64,000 nucleotides of DNA from Lichtheimia corymbifera B2541 (taxonomy: Eukaryota > Mucoromycota > Mucoromycetes > Mucorales > Lichtheimiaceae): positions 62,001 to 126,000 of the forward strand of contig JNEU01000786.1 of the NCBI GenBank assembly GCA_000697475.1. Direction: 5' to 3'. Positions within the stretch are counted from its first letter, which is position 1; every line of letters begins with the position of its first letter. Of the stretch, positions 11,674 through 23,297 are shown piece after piece. The notes below the pieces were generated by a model, which had not been told where the DNA came from, did no database searches, and was given only the letters and a program-made list of their open reading frames with translations. The position numbers and the translations under genes were made by a program.

Positions 11674-12470
11674 ATTGAACCATCTCCCACCGTATACATA
11701 ATAATAAAGTACTGTAACTATCTTACAATATCCAAATCACAAAAAGAAATGTGTGTTACGAAGTTATTAACGATACCTGTAATGGCATCAAAAGAAAAGA
11801 AGAAGAAATTGCAGGCTATCGAATACAGTCTTTGTTCAATACACAATGAATCATATCAAATCCTTTCCCTCTCTCTCTCTTTTTCCTTTATAGCAGCATT
11901 GACATGTGGATATAACCCGCATTTACAATACCATCAATCTCTTTATAATACAATGCATCCCAGTGTTGTCACCCACGATGCCATCCATATCAAAAAAAGA
12001 TAGCTCTCTTACACCATTGAAACTTGGAAATGGTTTTCGTATTCTCTAAAGTAACCCTTTAATTCAACATCGTTTGCAAGAGATGCAACAAAGTGCTCCA
12101 ATTGATACATCAATATGGGAAGTTCTTTTCTTTGGGGGTGCATTATGCAGGGTGGATATATGAACGTGAGGTGGCGCTTGATGCGTAGTGACGAATTATA
12201 TCTATGGCGCGGATGAAGGTATTTGTACATGATTGACAGGATGCACAAAGGATGATAATAGTGGCTGTCATGGAGTTCCGTGTAGAGTACGATAATTGGA
12301 TGCACCAACCGTTCACAATGAATATATAAAAACAAAGGCTCTTTTATCACGCCTTGTATACATCAAATACCATTTCCACCTCTATATATCAAACCAATAC
12401 CCATATTCATATCCATAAGTCGTATGTATTCAAACAAATTGCTACCCGTACATAAAGCTACATCTATACA
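11674..12470. other. Intergenic: permease 3' flank
   Basis: No supportable gene. A reverse open frame at 12009-12350 has a plausible-looking last 30 codons but no recognisable family and no good start, so it is not called. Confidence 0.4.
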
Positions 12471-12494
12471 ATGGCTATCTGCTGTGCAAGTGAA

Positions 12495-13750
12495 AAAAGG
12501 CTACAAGGCAGGATGCTGCAAGTAGAGAACGCTGTTTGAGATAATGGAGTAAAGGCCTTGCTAACGGCAACTGCTGGAATGAATGCTGTTACGATTGGTT
12601 GTGGCAGAAGAGTGTACAAGAGAACGTGCAGTGTCAAGAAACGCGGATGCTGTAGTTTGGTGCACACGCCATGGACTTGCCATTCAGTGAAAGACAATTG
12701 GATCAAGACAATCGGAGGCTTGACATGATGGGTTGAAGCAGGACAATCGTTCGCAGCTGGTAATTGTACTCGAATGGGGCAGCAGTTGAGAATGGGAGGA
12801 AGAGACAAGGAGCCAGGAGGGGGAAGAGGTGGAAATTAAATTGGTCAGGCACTGCCCTGCAATTCTATGCACACTGTAATTGATCCATGATCTTGACATT
12901 GCCTCTCTCGAAACTCAAACTTTCACACAAGATGCTTTTGGACATGCTGATCAACTTTGTCTTAATAAAGAACCCACACTTCATTCAAAGATTTTGAATG
13001 GGAGGCTATAATGTGGGGTTTACTATGATGGACGGAAATTCCGTACCCCGCCCGGATTCATTGAAATGTCATTTAGTATACATTATCTTGGGATTGCCCA
13101 TTTCGAACATGAAACTTGGTAAGAAGGTTCACTGGGGCATGCTGATCAACTCCATTCATTTAAAAACCGTATGCTTCATTATGATGTTGCCATGAATCGG
13201 GCGGTCCAAATGTAGGTGAGACGATGGACGGGCGGAACGCAAGTAGGGTGCATAGTGCACACCCCCGCCGTTGCCCACCTCCATCGTCAAACTTGGTCAG
13301 ACGGTGGGCTTCGATATGCTGATCAACTCCATTCAAATAAAAATCACGTGATCCATGATGAGAATTTGAACGGGAGCGTCCGGCGATGAAAGGATGGGTA
13401 TATATGTAGGTTGGATGGCCCCATGTCTCGAGATCCCCTTTCTCAAATATGAAACTTTCACACAACGTGCACTTGGATATGCTGATCAATTACGTTCTCA
13501 TAAAGACCTCATGCTTCATTTGAAAATTGGGAATGGGAGGGTATAATGGGGGATTTACTGTGATCGACGGAAATCCCGCACCCGTCCAAATTGATGAAAT
13601 ATCGATTAGTATGCATTACCTTGGGATTCCCGATTTCGAACACGAAACTTGGTAAGAAGGTTCGCTGAGTCATGCTGATCAATTCCATTCATATAAAAAC
13701 CGCACACTTCATTGTGAAAATTTTGAATGGGAGGGTCCACATGTAGGAAA
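12495..13750 (+). repeat. Dispersed repeat, copy 1, with degenerate tandem modules
   Basis: The stretch from about 12495 to 13205 is closely matched at about 46715-47545, including the landmark AAGGCAGGATGCTGCAAG, TGACATGATGGGTTGAAGCA, and the block around GGACGGAAATTCCGTACCCC. Within it, and on to about 13750, a module recurs every 150-200 bp: CATGCTGATCAACTCCATTC, then TAAAAACC and CTTCATT, then TTTTGAATGGGAGG. Modules start near 12945, 13140, 13315, 13475 and 13670. Forward translation of the modules gives related decayed peptides (MKLGKKVHWGMLINSIHLKT and similar). No transposase, terminal repeat or target duplication was recognised. Confidence 0.75.
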
Positions 13751-13800
13751 GACAATGAACGGGCTGGGGCATGCAGCCTCTTTGTAGATATAGATGCCAA

Positions 13801-14850
13801 AAGATTGCAGGTACTTCGAAGACGAATACTACAAGGTTGTAATGCAGTTGCATAAACGTGTAAGCTTATTGTAAAATCACTACTTCATAGATAGTGATAA
13901 ATCGTTCAAAAGTTTACGATCGAATCGAGCGACCCGAGACGCCGGCCGTTTTATTGTAAGGAGAAAAGTTTGATGACGGTAATAAGAAAGATCTATGTGC
14001 TTGACGTTGCAAGGTGGTGTTTGATTATGACCACTTGGATTGAAAGATGGTTAGATTCTTTTATCCAACATGAGGAGGAGGGCTGTGGCCTGCTTTGCCA
14101 GGGTTTTTTTGTGGGGCGGCGTTCGCATCAAGCATCAAGAAAGCTGCAACGAGAACCAGAGAAAGAAGAAGCTTGCTGTACATGGTCGTTTTTGTTAAAT
14201 TGGAGACGGTTATAAACATCGACTTTTATATATTTTCGTTGACTCCCTATATGTATTCTTTGTGTCTCCTCAGAGTATAGCAGGCAGAGCAAGGAGGGGT
14301 GATCATTTGCCTTAGACGAAGGTTGAGTTTCAAAACGACGATCGTAATTAAAGCTATCGAATTCAGGGGTAATGGTAATTCAATTAGACATCCATGTTGC
14401 GAAGCATAGCGTTAACACTATCTAGGGCCCACAATGATGTGCTTTGCTTTTTGACTTCCCTCTGTCGAAAGGCATTGACTTTTGATCTTTCTCTTGAAGC
14501 CTGATTGAAGTAGACATGAACACATGGCCGATGCTTTCGGCTTTTGCTATATTATCGCAAGATCATTGTGCTGAGGCTTATAGGGCAACCAACCAACTTC
14601 ATGTGAAGCACATCATGGTCATCAACAAGAGCATGTAGCCCATCGATCCGGCATCACGTAGCATACTGACTCCACAGAACCCCAGCCCTTTATCTGTACA
14701 TAAAAGGGTGATAGACAACAAAGGAAAACTATAAACGTATTATTCATTTATTTGCAAGAAAGTGGAAGACTAAAACGTAACCAGCACAACGAAAGCTTGA
14801 ATTGAGGAGAAGCGGTATGCTTTATTACTTGCAGAGAATTGTTCTTGCTC
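13801..14850. other. Gene-free stretch
   Basis: No coding region, RNA gene or repeat is supportable here. The forward open frames at 13970-14280 overlap each other and lack any protein-like composition. Confidence 0.4.
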
Positions 14851-15090
14851 TTAACATCGGCAAAATGGTTCCGATGTGGTCCGGCACTGCCACTGACCTC
14901 TGCTGCACTCATTCGGATCACCCGTGTACAAGCCAGCATTACTGCAAGTTGTAGCCTGATCCTCCATACAAGTGCCAAATAATGCCCAGCCGCATGAACA
15001 ACAGCAGCTTGCGCCATTCACCTCTTGGATAGCGAGGCATAAACATAGGAAGACAGCGGCTAGAAAAACTTGATGGATCTTGCTAAACAT
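14851..15090 (-). CDS. Small secreted cysteine-rich protein
   Basis: A 79-residue open frame without introns. Residues 1-26 form a clear signal peptide (MFSKIHQVFLAAVFLCLCLA then a VNGA cleavage-like site). The mature part of about 53 residues has nine cysteines, beginning with a cluster CCCSC, and ends FCRC, so it is probably disulfide-stabilised and extracellular. A TATA box (reverse strand TATAAATA, 15142-15151) lies about 55 bp upstream of the ATG, which supports transcription. I do not recognise the family; it could be an effector-like or antimicrobial-type peptide, but nothing in the sequence decides this. It sits in a gene-poor region next to a second small secreted gene. Confidence 0.65.
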   Translation of the reverse strand: MFSKIHQVFLAAVFLCLCLAIQEVNGASCCCSCGWALFGTCMEDQATTCSNAGLYTGDPNECSRGQWQCRTTSEPFCRC

Positions 15091-16604
15091 TCTTGTAGTA
15101 GCAGTAATAGTGACATATAAGCATTAGCGAATCAGATGCCTCTATTTATAATTTCTGGCACGAAAATCTCACATACAATGCGGCTATAATCCGAATCGCC
15201 TAATAAACGGTTGATGCATATGTTATAATGCATATCCACGTCTTCACAGTGATTCTTTGCTATGTAACGTCAGGATCAAAGCTGTCAATGGTCGCTGTTG
15301 CACCTCTTAAAAGAGCATGCTAACTTATTATATTTTCCTCAATACAATCAAAAATGTAGTATATTTGATAGAAGAGGTCGACACTGCAAGCAATTACGAT
15401 CACGTTGACAACTCAAAACTGGTAATCAGTACTTGTTACATCAGCAGCGATATCAGTTGCAAGTGTCTCATCTTGAAAAGGTGATTGCTCACAGCAAAGA
15501 TCCGATCTCTTAGCCATTACGTTACACGTCAGCGACGCTGCAGTATGACGATCAAAGCAAAAACGCACATACACCGCTAACATGAGAATTGAGCTTTGGA
15601 ATCGCCTTCCAGGAGCCCCTGTGTTTGTTTTGTACATAGATGCAAAAACTCAGCTGGCAAGCAATTGCATAATACATGTAACCAGCGAAAGGATTAATGA
15701 ATAGCGCATCATGGGCGACACTTGAGAAATGTACTCGTTCACAGCGGTGAGTTGCTTACTATCCAGCCAGCCATCTCCCGCCAATTTAAACCTTCATGTC
15801 AGTAAACCATGACAATAAACATGACCGGATCTGCTGTCGGTGCGGTCGGAAGTCGCTCAATCAATGCTCTTGGATGCTATATCTTGTAAGCCGATAACCA
15901 ACCGGCTATGGAACCGAAATCTCTTTTACATATGTCGTTGGCTCAATAAAACCGAATGGTGATCAACCAGCCAATCAACAAGCTATTTGATGCATTGTAT
16001 GTATATATTACAATGTACAGCTTCGAAGGATGCATACACTCTGTTTGATGGTACATTATGAAAGCTTAGGATTAAAGCCAAATGTGTGTACGCTTACGTT
16101 TTCTCAACATAGGATGTTATCTGAAACTCTGCTTTCTTGTCAGCTCATTATTTTCACAATTAGATGGCCCTTTGACGCTCGCTGCTACAAGCCAAAATGT
16201 TCATTCGCCAAGCTGTATATGGCATTCCTTAGTAACCATAATGATTGCTATGCTAGCAAATCACGATCTCGGATGCGCCTGGTTGGGATGGGTGGCATGT
16301 ACGTATCCCAAAACATACACTGGATTTGCAAACACAAAGCCCAGAAGGCCGCTACCTCAGCCTTTTAAAATTCTCTGTTTCGAAAAAAATGAACACGGTA
16401 TTCGCACATTATCGCGTTGAGATTGTAAATTGTTTTCGCATTACGGGATTTAGCATCATAATCGTAAGCGCTGCTGAAGAGAGAATCAAGACCAAAAAAA
16501 GACAACCCATCACAGCATTGTGGGATCCATTAGTACAACAGGTGATATAATATTGACAAAAGAGATAGACAGTAAAATGAGGCAAATATGTAGTCGTGTA
16601 ACAG
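15091..16604. other. Gene-poor stretch
   Basis: There is no supportable gene. A reverse-strand start with a signal-like leader (15712 downwards, MMRYSLILSLVTCIMQLLAS) stops after 20 codons, and a separate Cys-containing frame follows at 15413-15560. They could be remains of another small secreted gene, but no intron joins them convincingly. Confidence 0.35.
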
Positions 16605-16862
16605 CTAGAAGCATTTCTTCTTTACTATATAGTACACAGCAATACCCGTAAATCAGTTTTCAAGGTGTACGTGACGGAACAATAATTCACTTTTATACTT
16701 ACTCTCATCGTCTACACGGAATTCATACCATTGACAGCCAAATTCCTCGTTCATTTCTTCGCACTCATCTTTATCCAGGTCCAAGCAATGGGTATGGATA
16801 GCACCAACGACATTCAGCGTAACCAACATGGCGGCGATAATGACAAAAAGATAAGGCTTCAT
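16605..16862 (-). CDS. Small secreted cysteine protein, two exons
   Basis: Exon 1 is 16703-16862 and exon 2 is 16605-16624; the intron 16625-16702 has donor GTAAGT and acceptor ATATAG. The 59-residue product begins with a signal peptide (MKPYLFVIIAAMLVTLNVVGA). The mature part has the pattern HC-x2-LD-x3-C-x7-C-x-W and, after the splice, a final KKKCF. A TATA box (reverse CTTATAAAAGG, 16908-16918) lies about 45 bp upstream of the ATG. The cysteine pattern and the phase-1 intron just before the last cysteine match the C-terminal part of the secreted protein at 62607-63231, so the two are probably related. Without splicing the frame would end in a non-cysteine tail of 69 aa. Function unknown. 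Confidence 0.6.
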
Positions 16863-17147
16863 GGTAAAACTGAAAAAGAGACGGGGTGAAAAGTATTGAT
16901 TTTCTCCCTTTTATAAGAGTGGTGAAACTAACTACCCGTAGCTTGTCAAGATACAAGGCAATGTAAGGGGTGTCTTTTTGTTTATACAACATAGCAACAT
17001 TTGAACCACTTGACGCCGCCACCGTTTTTTCGGTAAACAAATATGCTGGTATACCACCTTTTATATGCATAACAAAGAACCATTATAGATTTATCCTATA
17101 TATCTGACTGATCCAACGCTATCCTCGCCACATATGGGTAGATTATT

Positions 17148-17735
17148 TCATGATACTATATCATTTAAAAGATACCAAGATGCATAGAAAGACAACGTGA
17201 AGGGGTCGGTGATCGGCAAAACCCATCGATTTTGTCGATGCAAACACGTCCGTTTATATCCCAACATGGCCCAATGGCAATCCATAAGGTCCATTGTTTG
17301 ATCTTTTTCGTGAAAAGTAAAAAATGGTAGTAGTGCATACCATGACAAAGAAGATGATTGTCGGACATAAAAAAGCAGCTCATCAGAGCCAACTAGGCAA
17401 GTACTAGGCATGAGGCCAAGCATGAGTGATAGCTTATTACTTACGAATCGCCAGCTCGCATCACTTTCCAACTCCTCCATGCCCTTGTTATTGCCACAGA
17501 ATTCAAGAGCCAAAATAGGGCATCACATGCAGTATCGTATGTTTCCAGAACATCGGTATTTCGACCCGGATCACCTATGCTGGATACCTCCTGGATACAT
17601 TGGCTCACAAAGCTAAGTTTGGTAGTGGTTTGTTATACGCGGTCTCTAAATGGTAGCTGGAGGATATACAATACACCTTGGCTGCATCACCCATTTGACA
17701 AGTGATATATTCGTCATCTACCTCCTTGATCGCCT
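17148..17735 (-). other. Possible multi-exon gene or gene relic, unresolved
   Basis: Reverse-strand pieces look coding but do not give one safe model. At about 17677-17733 a piece preceded by TTTTAG reads AIKEVDDEYITCQMGDAAK and is followed by a GTGTAT donor; near 17611 a TTAG acceptor leads into LCEPMYPGGIQHR; at about 17440-17513 an open frame ends at a strong GTAAGT donor (after ESDASWRF); and at about 17180-17300 a Cys-containing frame includes NGRVCIDKIDGFC. No family is recognised. It may be a decayed gene. Confidence 0.25.
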
Positions 17736-18525
17736 AAAACGTGATGTGAGATGATGCAGTTTTATCACTTTATTCTTACTATTGTCAAAAAGCTTAACAA
17801 GGTCACTGCATAGTTTAAATGGTTTGTGTCATATGATATCGACAGTCATATACGTAGCTCTTTTGAATAAGGTACACGATACATAAACTGATGGTGGGAT
17901 ATGTGAGACAGAGTACATACAGTAATCGTTATTGCTTTGCTTTGACGAGGAGATGGCTACATGCATCGGACAAGCTATTGTGCATCACACCAACAAGCGT
18001 CATACATATAATATGAGAGCTTTTTTTGTATTATTGTTCATTGTGCGTTATGGGACAGGAAATTTTTATTCTATAAGCTAGGTACACCTTGAATAGTTGG
18101 AAGGTATAGTTTGAATGAGTGATATTATCTTGGCATGGGGATCCTTGCAGATCCCACATGTTGCCTTTTAGGTATTAGTCGGGTGTGGAGAGATGCGTGT
18201 GTGCATGGACATGCGTATGATTGCATATCAGGTGATTTGCTAATCCGAGAAATGAAAAGGTGTGATGGAGACAATAAAGGATATTGAATAGGAAAAAACA
18301 TCGAATGAATAACGTGGATTATACCAACGTGCTCTTCCTAGTGTTCTGTGCAAGTGTGTGTGGAAATCCAGGATTTTTTGGTAACCAATCAAGATGCAAA
18401 GTCAGCTCGCATGCTCACTCCACCCTTTACTCTTTATGCAGCAACAGCAGCAACCCACAGCAGTTATCATGTCAATACCATGTTTCTCTCTCTTTTTTCA
18501 TTCCCACACGCTTCCACTCTGATAT
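17736..18525. other. Intergenic region before the F-box gene
   Basis: There is no supportable coding region. It contains the upstream region of the rightward F-box gene. Confidence 0.4.
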
Positions 18526-20507
18526 ATGCTGAACCTGCTGTCACAATTAACATTGGCCTTACCGCGATCCTGGCATGGCAATAACCACCATCGGAATGCA
18601 GCACTGACAACAATACTCCCGACGACCACCACGATACCTGCAGCCACCACCATCACCACCACCACCACAGCTTCTATGCCACTCTTAGGAGCACTCGTGA
18701 ACAGATTGCCTTATGATATCTTATTGCTTATATTCTCGCAACTCGAATTGGGTGATCGAATACGGTGTATGCGAGTGTGTTATACATGGCGTGCACTATT
18801 GATGGAATGGCCAGGCATGTGGGATACACTCTCAACAAAAGATGGTTGCAATATTGGGTATGACTTGGCACCCTACGTGCAATATATACGTGGAAAGGCA
18901 GTGAAACGGATATTGTATGATGAAATGGATATTCGACAACGAGTGCGCCATGAAGATGAGACAATGTTACAAAAAATGATGGATTTGTTGGTTGAACGCA
19001 ATTGTTCAAACATCTCTCAAGGTATGTTATCATGGCAAAGGGGATTATGGAACAAGCATAACTCATCATCCAGGCAAACGTAGTATCCATTCATGGTCAA
19101 CTTGCATCAGATGGTGTCCTTTCACGCCTCATGGATTTAACGTGTCACAACTTGCAACACCTGGACATTAAATGCACCAACAAAAGATCAGGGATATCAT
19201 GGATTCGGATTCTCGATACTGCTTTACGCACCTGTCCACAGCTCGAATCGCTTGTTTGCTCGATTTCATCCAATCACACAGCAGTGGCTATGGAGACCGA
19301 GGACATGGCCTTCCAAAACATTCCTCCGCATCAGCATCTCGCATCATTGACTCTATTTGCACCAGTCAACAGGACAAGCACCATAGAACCAACTTCCATA
19401 CTTGATTCGATTGTTCCATTACTTCCCAAATTAAGACGACTCGCTGCTACGACGGGTACCAGTAATATACACACAGGATGGGTATTGGATGCTATCATGG
19501 ATCATTGTCCACATATTGATTCGATACGCATTCACCCCGAAGTATCCTCGACCTTGGATGGCAGCAATAATACATTGGGTGGATTGCGAGAATTAGCGAT
19601 TGGAGGTTGCAGCGCCGCCATTCAAGATCACGTACATCAAATCATTGAACGACATCATGACACCTTGCAAATACTATTACTGGATGATAATGATGATGAT
19701 ACCGACACCACCTTTGCTCTTCTTTCTACACTGGAACTTCCTCAATTACAGACATTTCATTGGAGTAGCACCGGTCGTCCTCAGCAAATTCTTACGAACC
19801 GTGAAGCGGTTGACCATTTAGGATCTTTTTTGGCTCAGGCCCCGCATATTCAAGAGCTCACATTAATCGATCGAAGAGGCATCATCCATGACATTACCAT
19901 GATCCAGCCGTTGTCCCAACTTCAGACATTGTATTTGCAATATTGTCCTCATCTCTCGCCTTCAGCACTTGCAAGACTTTTTTCATCATGCCCATCCCTA
20001 GCCTATCTTACACTTCATTCAACGGGTGCATGCAACGTCGACACAATTGCTCACATATTGGCTACTCCTACTACTCATCTCAAAAAGCTGCGGATCATGC
20101 ATTGTTCACAGGTACAAGTCGATGATGCACTTGTACGTGCACTGCAAAGGAAAAAGAGCAAAGAGTACTTGTTGGATGATTTGCAAATGACTTGTTATAC
20201 ACAATCCGAGGATAGCATTATATGTCAAGGACGTTTATTGGAGCGCTTATTGGACACACTCGAAGCGAATGCTATTGCCCGCCACTGGAAATTAAACTTG
20301 AATCGCTCTACGGATCATTATCCACTGCCCGATTTGCCACTTGTTACTGACACCTATTGGCGACGACGTAATGGGTACTATCGACAAAAGCTAATGGATA
20401 TGGATCATGATGGCGTTGTTGATGAACGTTCCTTTACGACAACAATACCAAAACCAAAAAGATCGATGACTCTCAAGGAACGATTGCTAAAGAGACATAA
20501 GCAGTAG
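18526..20507 (+). CDS. F-box/leucine-rich-repeat protein
   Basis: Two exons: up to 19021, and 19084-20507, joined by an intron of 62 bp (19022-19083). The F-box follows the Met at 18676: LVNRLPYDILLLIFSQLELG, then RIRCMRVCYTWRALL. After it come degenerate LRRs: LTCHNLQHLDIKC, CPQLESLVCSI, LPKLRRLAATTG, LQTLYLQYCPHLSPSALARL and THLKKLRIMHCSQVQVDDAL. From 18676 the product is 589 aa; an upstream in-frame ATG at 18526 would add 50 residues, mostly Thr/Pro-rich low complexity, so 18676 is the likelier start. Family knowledge: F-box proteins connect substrates to SCF ubiquitin ligases through Skp1, with LRRs as the substrate platform. The C-terminus is basic (LLKRHKQ). The substrate is unknown. 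Confidence 0.85.
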
Positions 20508-20724
20508 AAAACTCCCTTATTCTAGTGTACATAGTTTATTGTATATATCAATAATATAATCTGCATGTTTGAACAATGATAAGATGATGTTGCTATGGAG
20601 ACAATTATAATTGCGGGACCGGACTTGGGATTTGGAGGAGTCGGTCACAAAGGAGGATAAACATCCGCACGCTTATGATACAGCTGGGGTGTGGTGCCTT
20701 TTCCGTTTTGACAACCTTTCAACT

Positions 20725-21188
20725 ATGCTGTCAGCTGGTCCTGCATACTCTTTAGCACGAGCAACCTTTAAACGTGCCCAACGTGGTCTGTTTGGTGGTA
20801 AACATATTCAGTTCGGTAACAATGTAAGGGCATCAGACGCACGATCGCTTTTCCAGCAACACTCACACTCACCATGCTATAGAATCCTTTCTCCAAGAAA
20901 AAAACTCGACGTAACTGGCTTCCCAATGTCCAAAGCAAGAAGCTTTATTCAGCAACACTCGATCGCTTTCTTGATCTCAAGGTGACGACTTCGGTGTTGC
21001 GCACCATTGACAAAAAGGGTGGTTTGGATCAGTACTTGCTCGAGACTCGCGATAAGAACTTGTGCAGTGACAAGGCTCTTGAACTCAAATCAGTCATTCT
21101 CAAACAGTTGAAAAAGAACGAGAAAAAAGTAGCAGCAGAATCAGCACCTAAACAAGAGACAACGACAGCACCATCATCATCAGCATAA
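20725..21188 (+). CDS. MRPL28: Mitochondrial large-subunit ribosomal protein bL28m
   Basis: Two exons: 20725-20823 and 20883-21188, 134 aa. The N-terminus (MLSAGPAYSLARATFKRAQR) is a basic, amphipathic mitochondrial presequence. The bL28 core follows: GKHIQFGNN, then across the splice NPFSKKKTRRNWLPNVQSKK, LYSATLDRFLDLKVTTSVLR and TIDKKGGLDQYLLET, the signature end of L28-type proteins. The tail is Lys/Ala/Ser/Thr-rich. Yeast calls the orthologue Mrpl24. Role: structural protein of the mitochondrial 54S/50S subunit. The intron is 59 bp. The gene lies about 220 bp after the F-box gene. Confidence 0.9.
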
Positions 21189-21732
21189 AAGCATCGTATC
21201 TCATTTTCAGAATGGAATATATGATCCAGCATTTACCCAACAACAACAACAAGAACAACATGCACAAATGACGATAGATAGCAATGCTTTTATCTTGATA
21301 GAAGTGGAGTACAGAAAAAAAACAACACAAATAAAACCAACACACAAGAAGACCAAGAAAAGATAGGCAGAAGGAGGATTGGATTGGGTAAAAGTGAGGT
21401 ATCCGAGGTGTTGTTGTGGAAAAGAGAGCGAGTCAGCTAGAGAATGAATCATGCTGTACCTAGAGACACGAGCATGTTCGATTGTTCGAGAAGCTATACC
21501 CTCCATTCATTATATCCAATTTGCTCTTGCGTTAAACCAGGTCCCATTTCCCATTATCCCCTTATCCAAATACATTGTATACCCTGTCATGCTCCTGGTC
21601 ATCGAAAGATCCTTGGATACATAGTCCATGAAACAAGCAACCATGTGCGCTTAGTGAATTAGCTTGTTGATGCGAGCGGTGATATGTATGGTAGGTGCAA
21701 TCGTGCCCGGCTCCTTCAAATCAACCACTCTT

Positions 21733-23297
21733 ATGGAATTACCACAACTTGGAAAACACTGCTCACTCTCCACTTGTCGCTCCCTTGGTAAATGCTATAC
21801 AACATTTCCCCCATGGTCGACAGCCATTGAACTCATTCTCGAAAAGATTTTTTGCCCGTGACATGTCCTTTTTGCCACAAGACCTTTTGGTAAATTGCGT
21901 TTCTTGGTTCATGTTGTTTTATTGTCAAGCTGACGTTGTTATATACTACAGTGGGGAACATCGCCTTGCTCATCCTTGCAACAAGCGACCTGACAAAGCA
22001 GTTGCTCAGTGCTCGAAATGCGCGCAAATGGTGCTTGCAGCGGTTGCTGAAGGCTTGACTCTGGAGCAAACGGTAAAGCATATGATACGTAGAATTGACT
22101 GACTGCCTGACTGACTGATCATTTTAGCTGGAACGACACGTGGAATCCAATTGCAAGACGTATGTGTGGCAAATACCACCATCAGAAACGATCAAGCGGA
22201 TATGTGGCGTCAAAGGATGTCGTGATTTAGAGGATGGCAACGCTGTTTCAACAAAATGTGCCAACTGCCAACAAGTATTTTGTCTAAGGTACATTTTAAT
22301 GGAGGGAGAAAACATATGAGACTCATTATTGGACTACCCACTGTAGACATCGACATGGCCCTGATCATCATTGTCCTGTATCATCACCAGCAGACGCCAA
22401 GGCATACCAACGGAAATTAATGGCAGAAGCTGCTGTTAGCAGGCTCAAGCAAAAGCAGCAACAGCCAAAATCAACATCAACAACACCAACACCAACACCG
22501 ATCAAGAAAAAGGTCAATCCAACCATCGAGCTGATGAAAATGAAATCCAAAGCCAAGGTATAGAAAAGAGGAAGATATGGAAAGAATTTGAGGATTTATA
22601 ATTGGAACTGGTTAGGGATCGGCATCCGTACCTATGGCATCACGCATTTATTTGAATATCCATTGGCCTGGCAAGGAAGATCCACAGCCCATGTTCTTTG
22701 ATAAGGTATAGGAAGGGACCAACGAGAGAACTGAAAAGACACCATCATGTCTAATGGAAAATCTAGACTCTGCGGATAGGCCGGTTACTGGATATGCTAG
22801 CAGATCAAGGAAACATCAAGAATGACAATAACCGTTTGGGCGTGGATGACCCACAGGTAAACAAAGAGACCACGGAGAAAGGGAAAAGAAGGCATGGATG
22901 ATTGATTGTTTTATAAATCCATAGCGTCTAGTGGTTGTCAAAGAGGATACCCAAGGCCAAGTCATTGACAATAGCGCAAGCCTCGAAAGCGTGCTAGTGA
23001 ACCTGGATCACGTACGTTTAGACCGTTTAGCTAGCCTCGTTTAGTTTGGATATATGCAAAAAAAATCAAGCCAATCTGTGACATTGTAAAACTCAGGAAC
23101 CGCGTGATAAAGTGCAAATGCCTTTGTGTGTGTGTATATTATGCAATAAGAATGATAAAGCATGTTTTTTTTTCTATACGGGGAAAAATAATTGGGTGGT
23201 ATATATATATATCATAAAGATGATGGGATGGGAAATTATCTACGCTTGCCAATGGGCATTTTGGCACCATCTTCTGCCTTGGTCATTTTCACCATGA
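21733..23297 (+). CDS. ZFAND1: AN1-type zinc finger / ubiquitin-like protein (ZFAND1/Cuz1 type)
   Basis: Exons: 21733-21787, 21847-21889, 21952-22072, 22128-22288, 22347-22557, 22616-22705, 22767-22856, 22925-23011 and probably from 23097. The first AN1 finger is assembled across three exons: MELPQLGKHCSLSTCRSL, DFLPVTCPFCHKTF, CGEHRLAHPC. A second follows: CGVKGCRDLEDG, CANCQQVFCLRHRHGPDHHC. A Gln/Thr/Pro linker leads to a ubiquitin-like part (RIYLNIHWPGKEDPQPMFFD to LESVLVNLDH). Family knowledge: Cuz1/ZFAND1 links Cdc48/p97 and the proteasome, including at stress granules under arsenite. The C-terminus is uncertain. The GTACGT donor at 23012 and acceptor at 23096 give EPRDKVQM and then an unlikely long tail; without that splice the frame stops at 23044. 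The gene converges on the next one. Confidence 0.82.

Noticed and set aside
12009..12350. 113-codon reverse frame after the permease
   Set aside because: The last 30 codons look plausible (LEHFVASLANDVELKGYF), but the rest is His/Tyr/Pro noise and no exon model or family supports it.
15413..15712. Further small secreted gene
   Set aside because: The signal-like leader stops after 20 codons and the only donor/acceptor pair nearby gives a 35-bp intron, too short to trust.
16030..16420. Two overlapping 112-codon forward frames
   Set aside because: The frames overlap each other, have low-information composition and no start or splice context.
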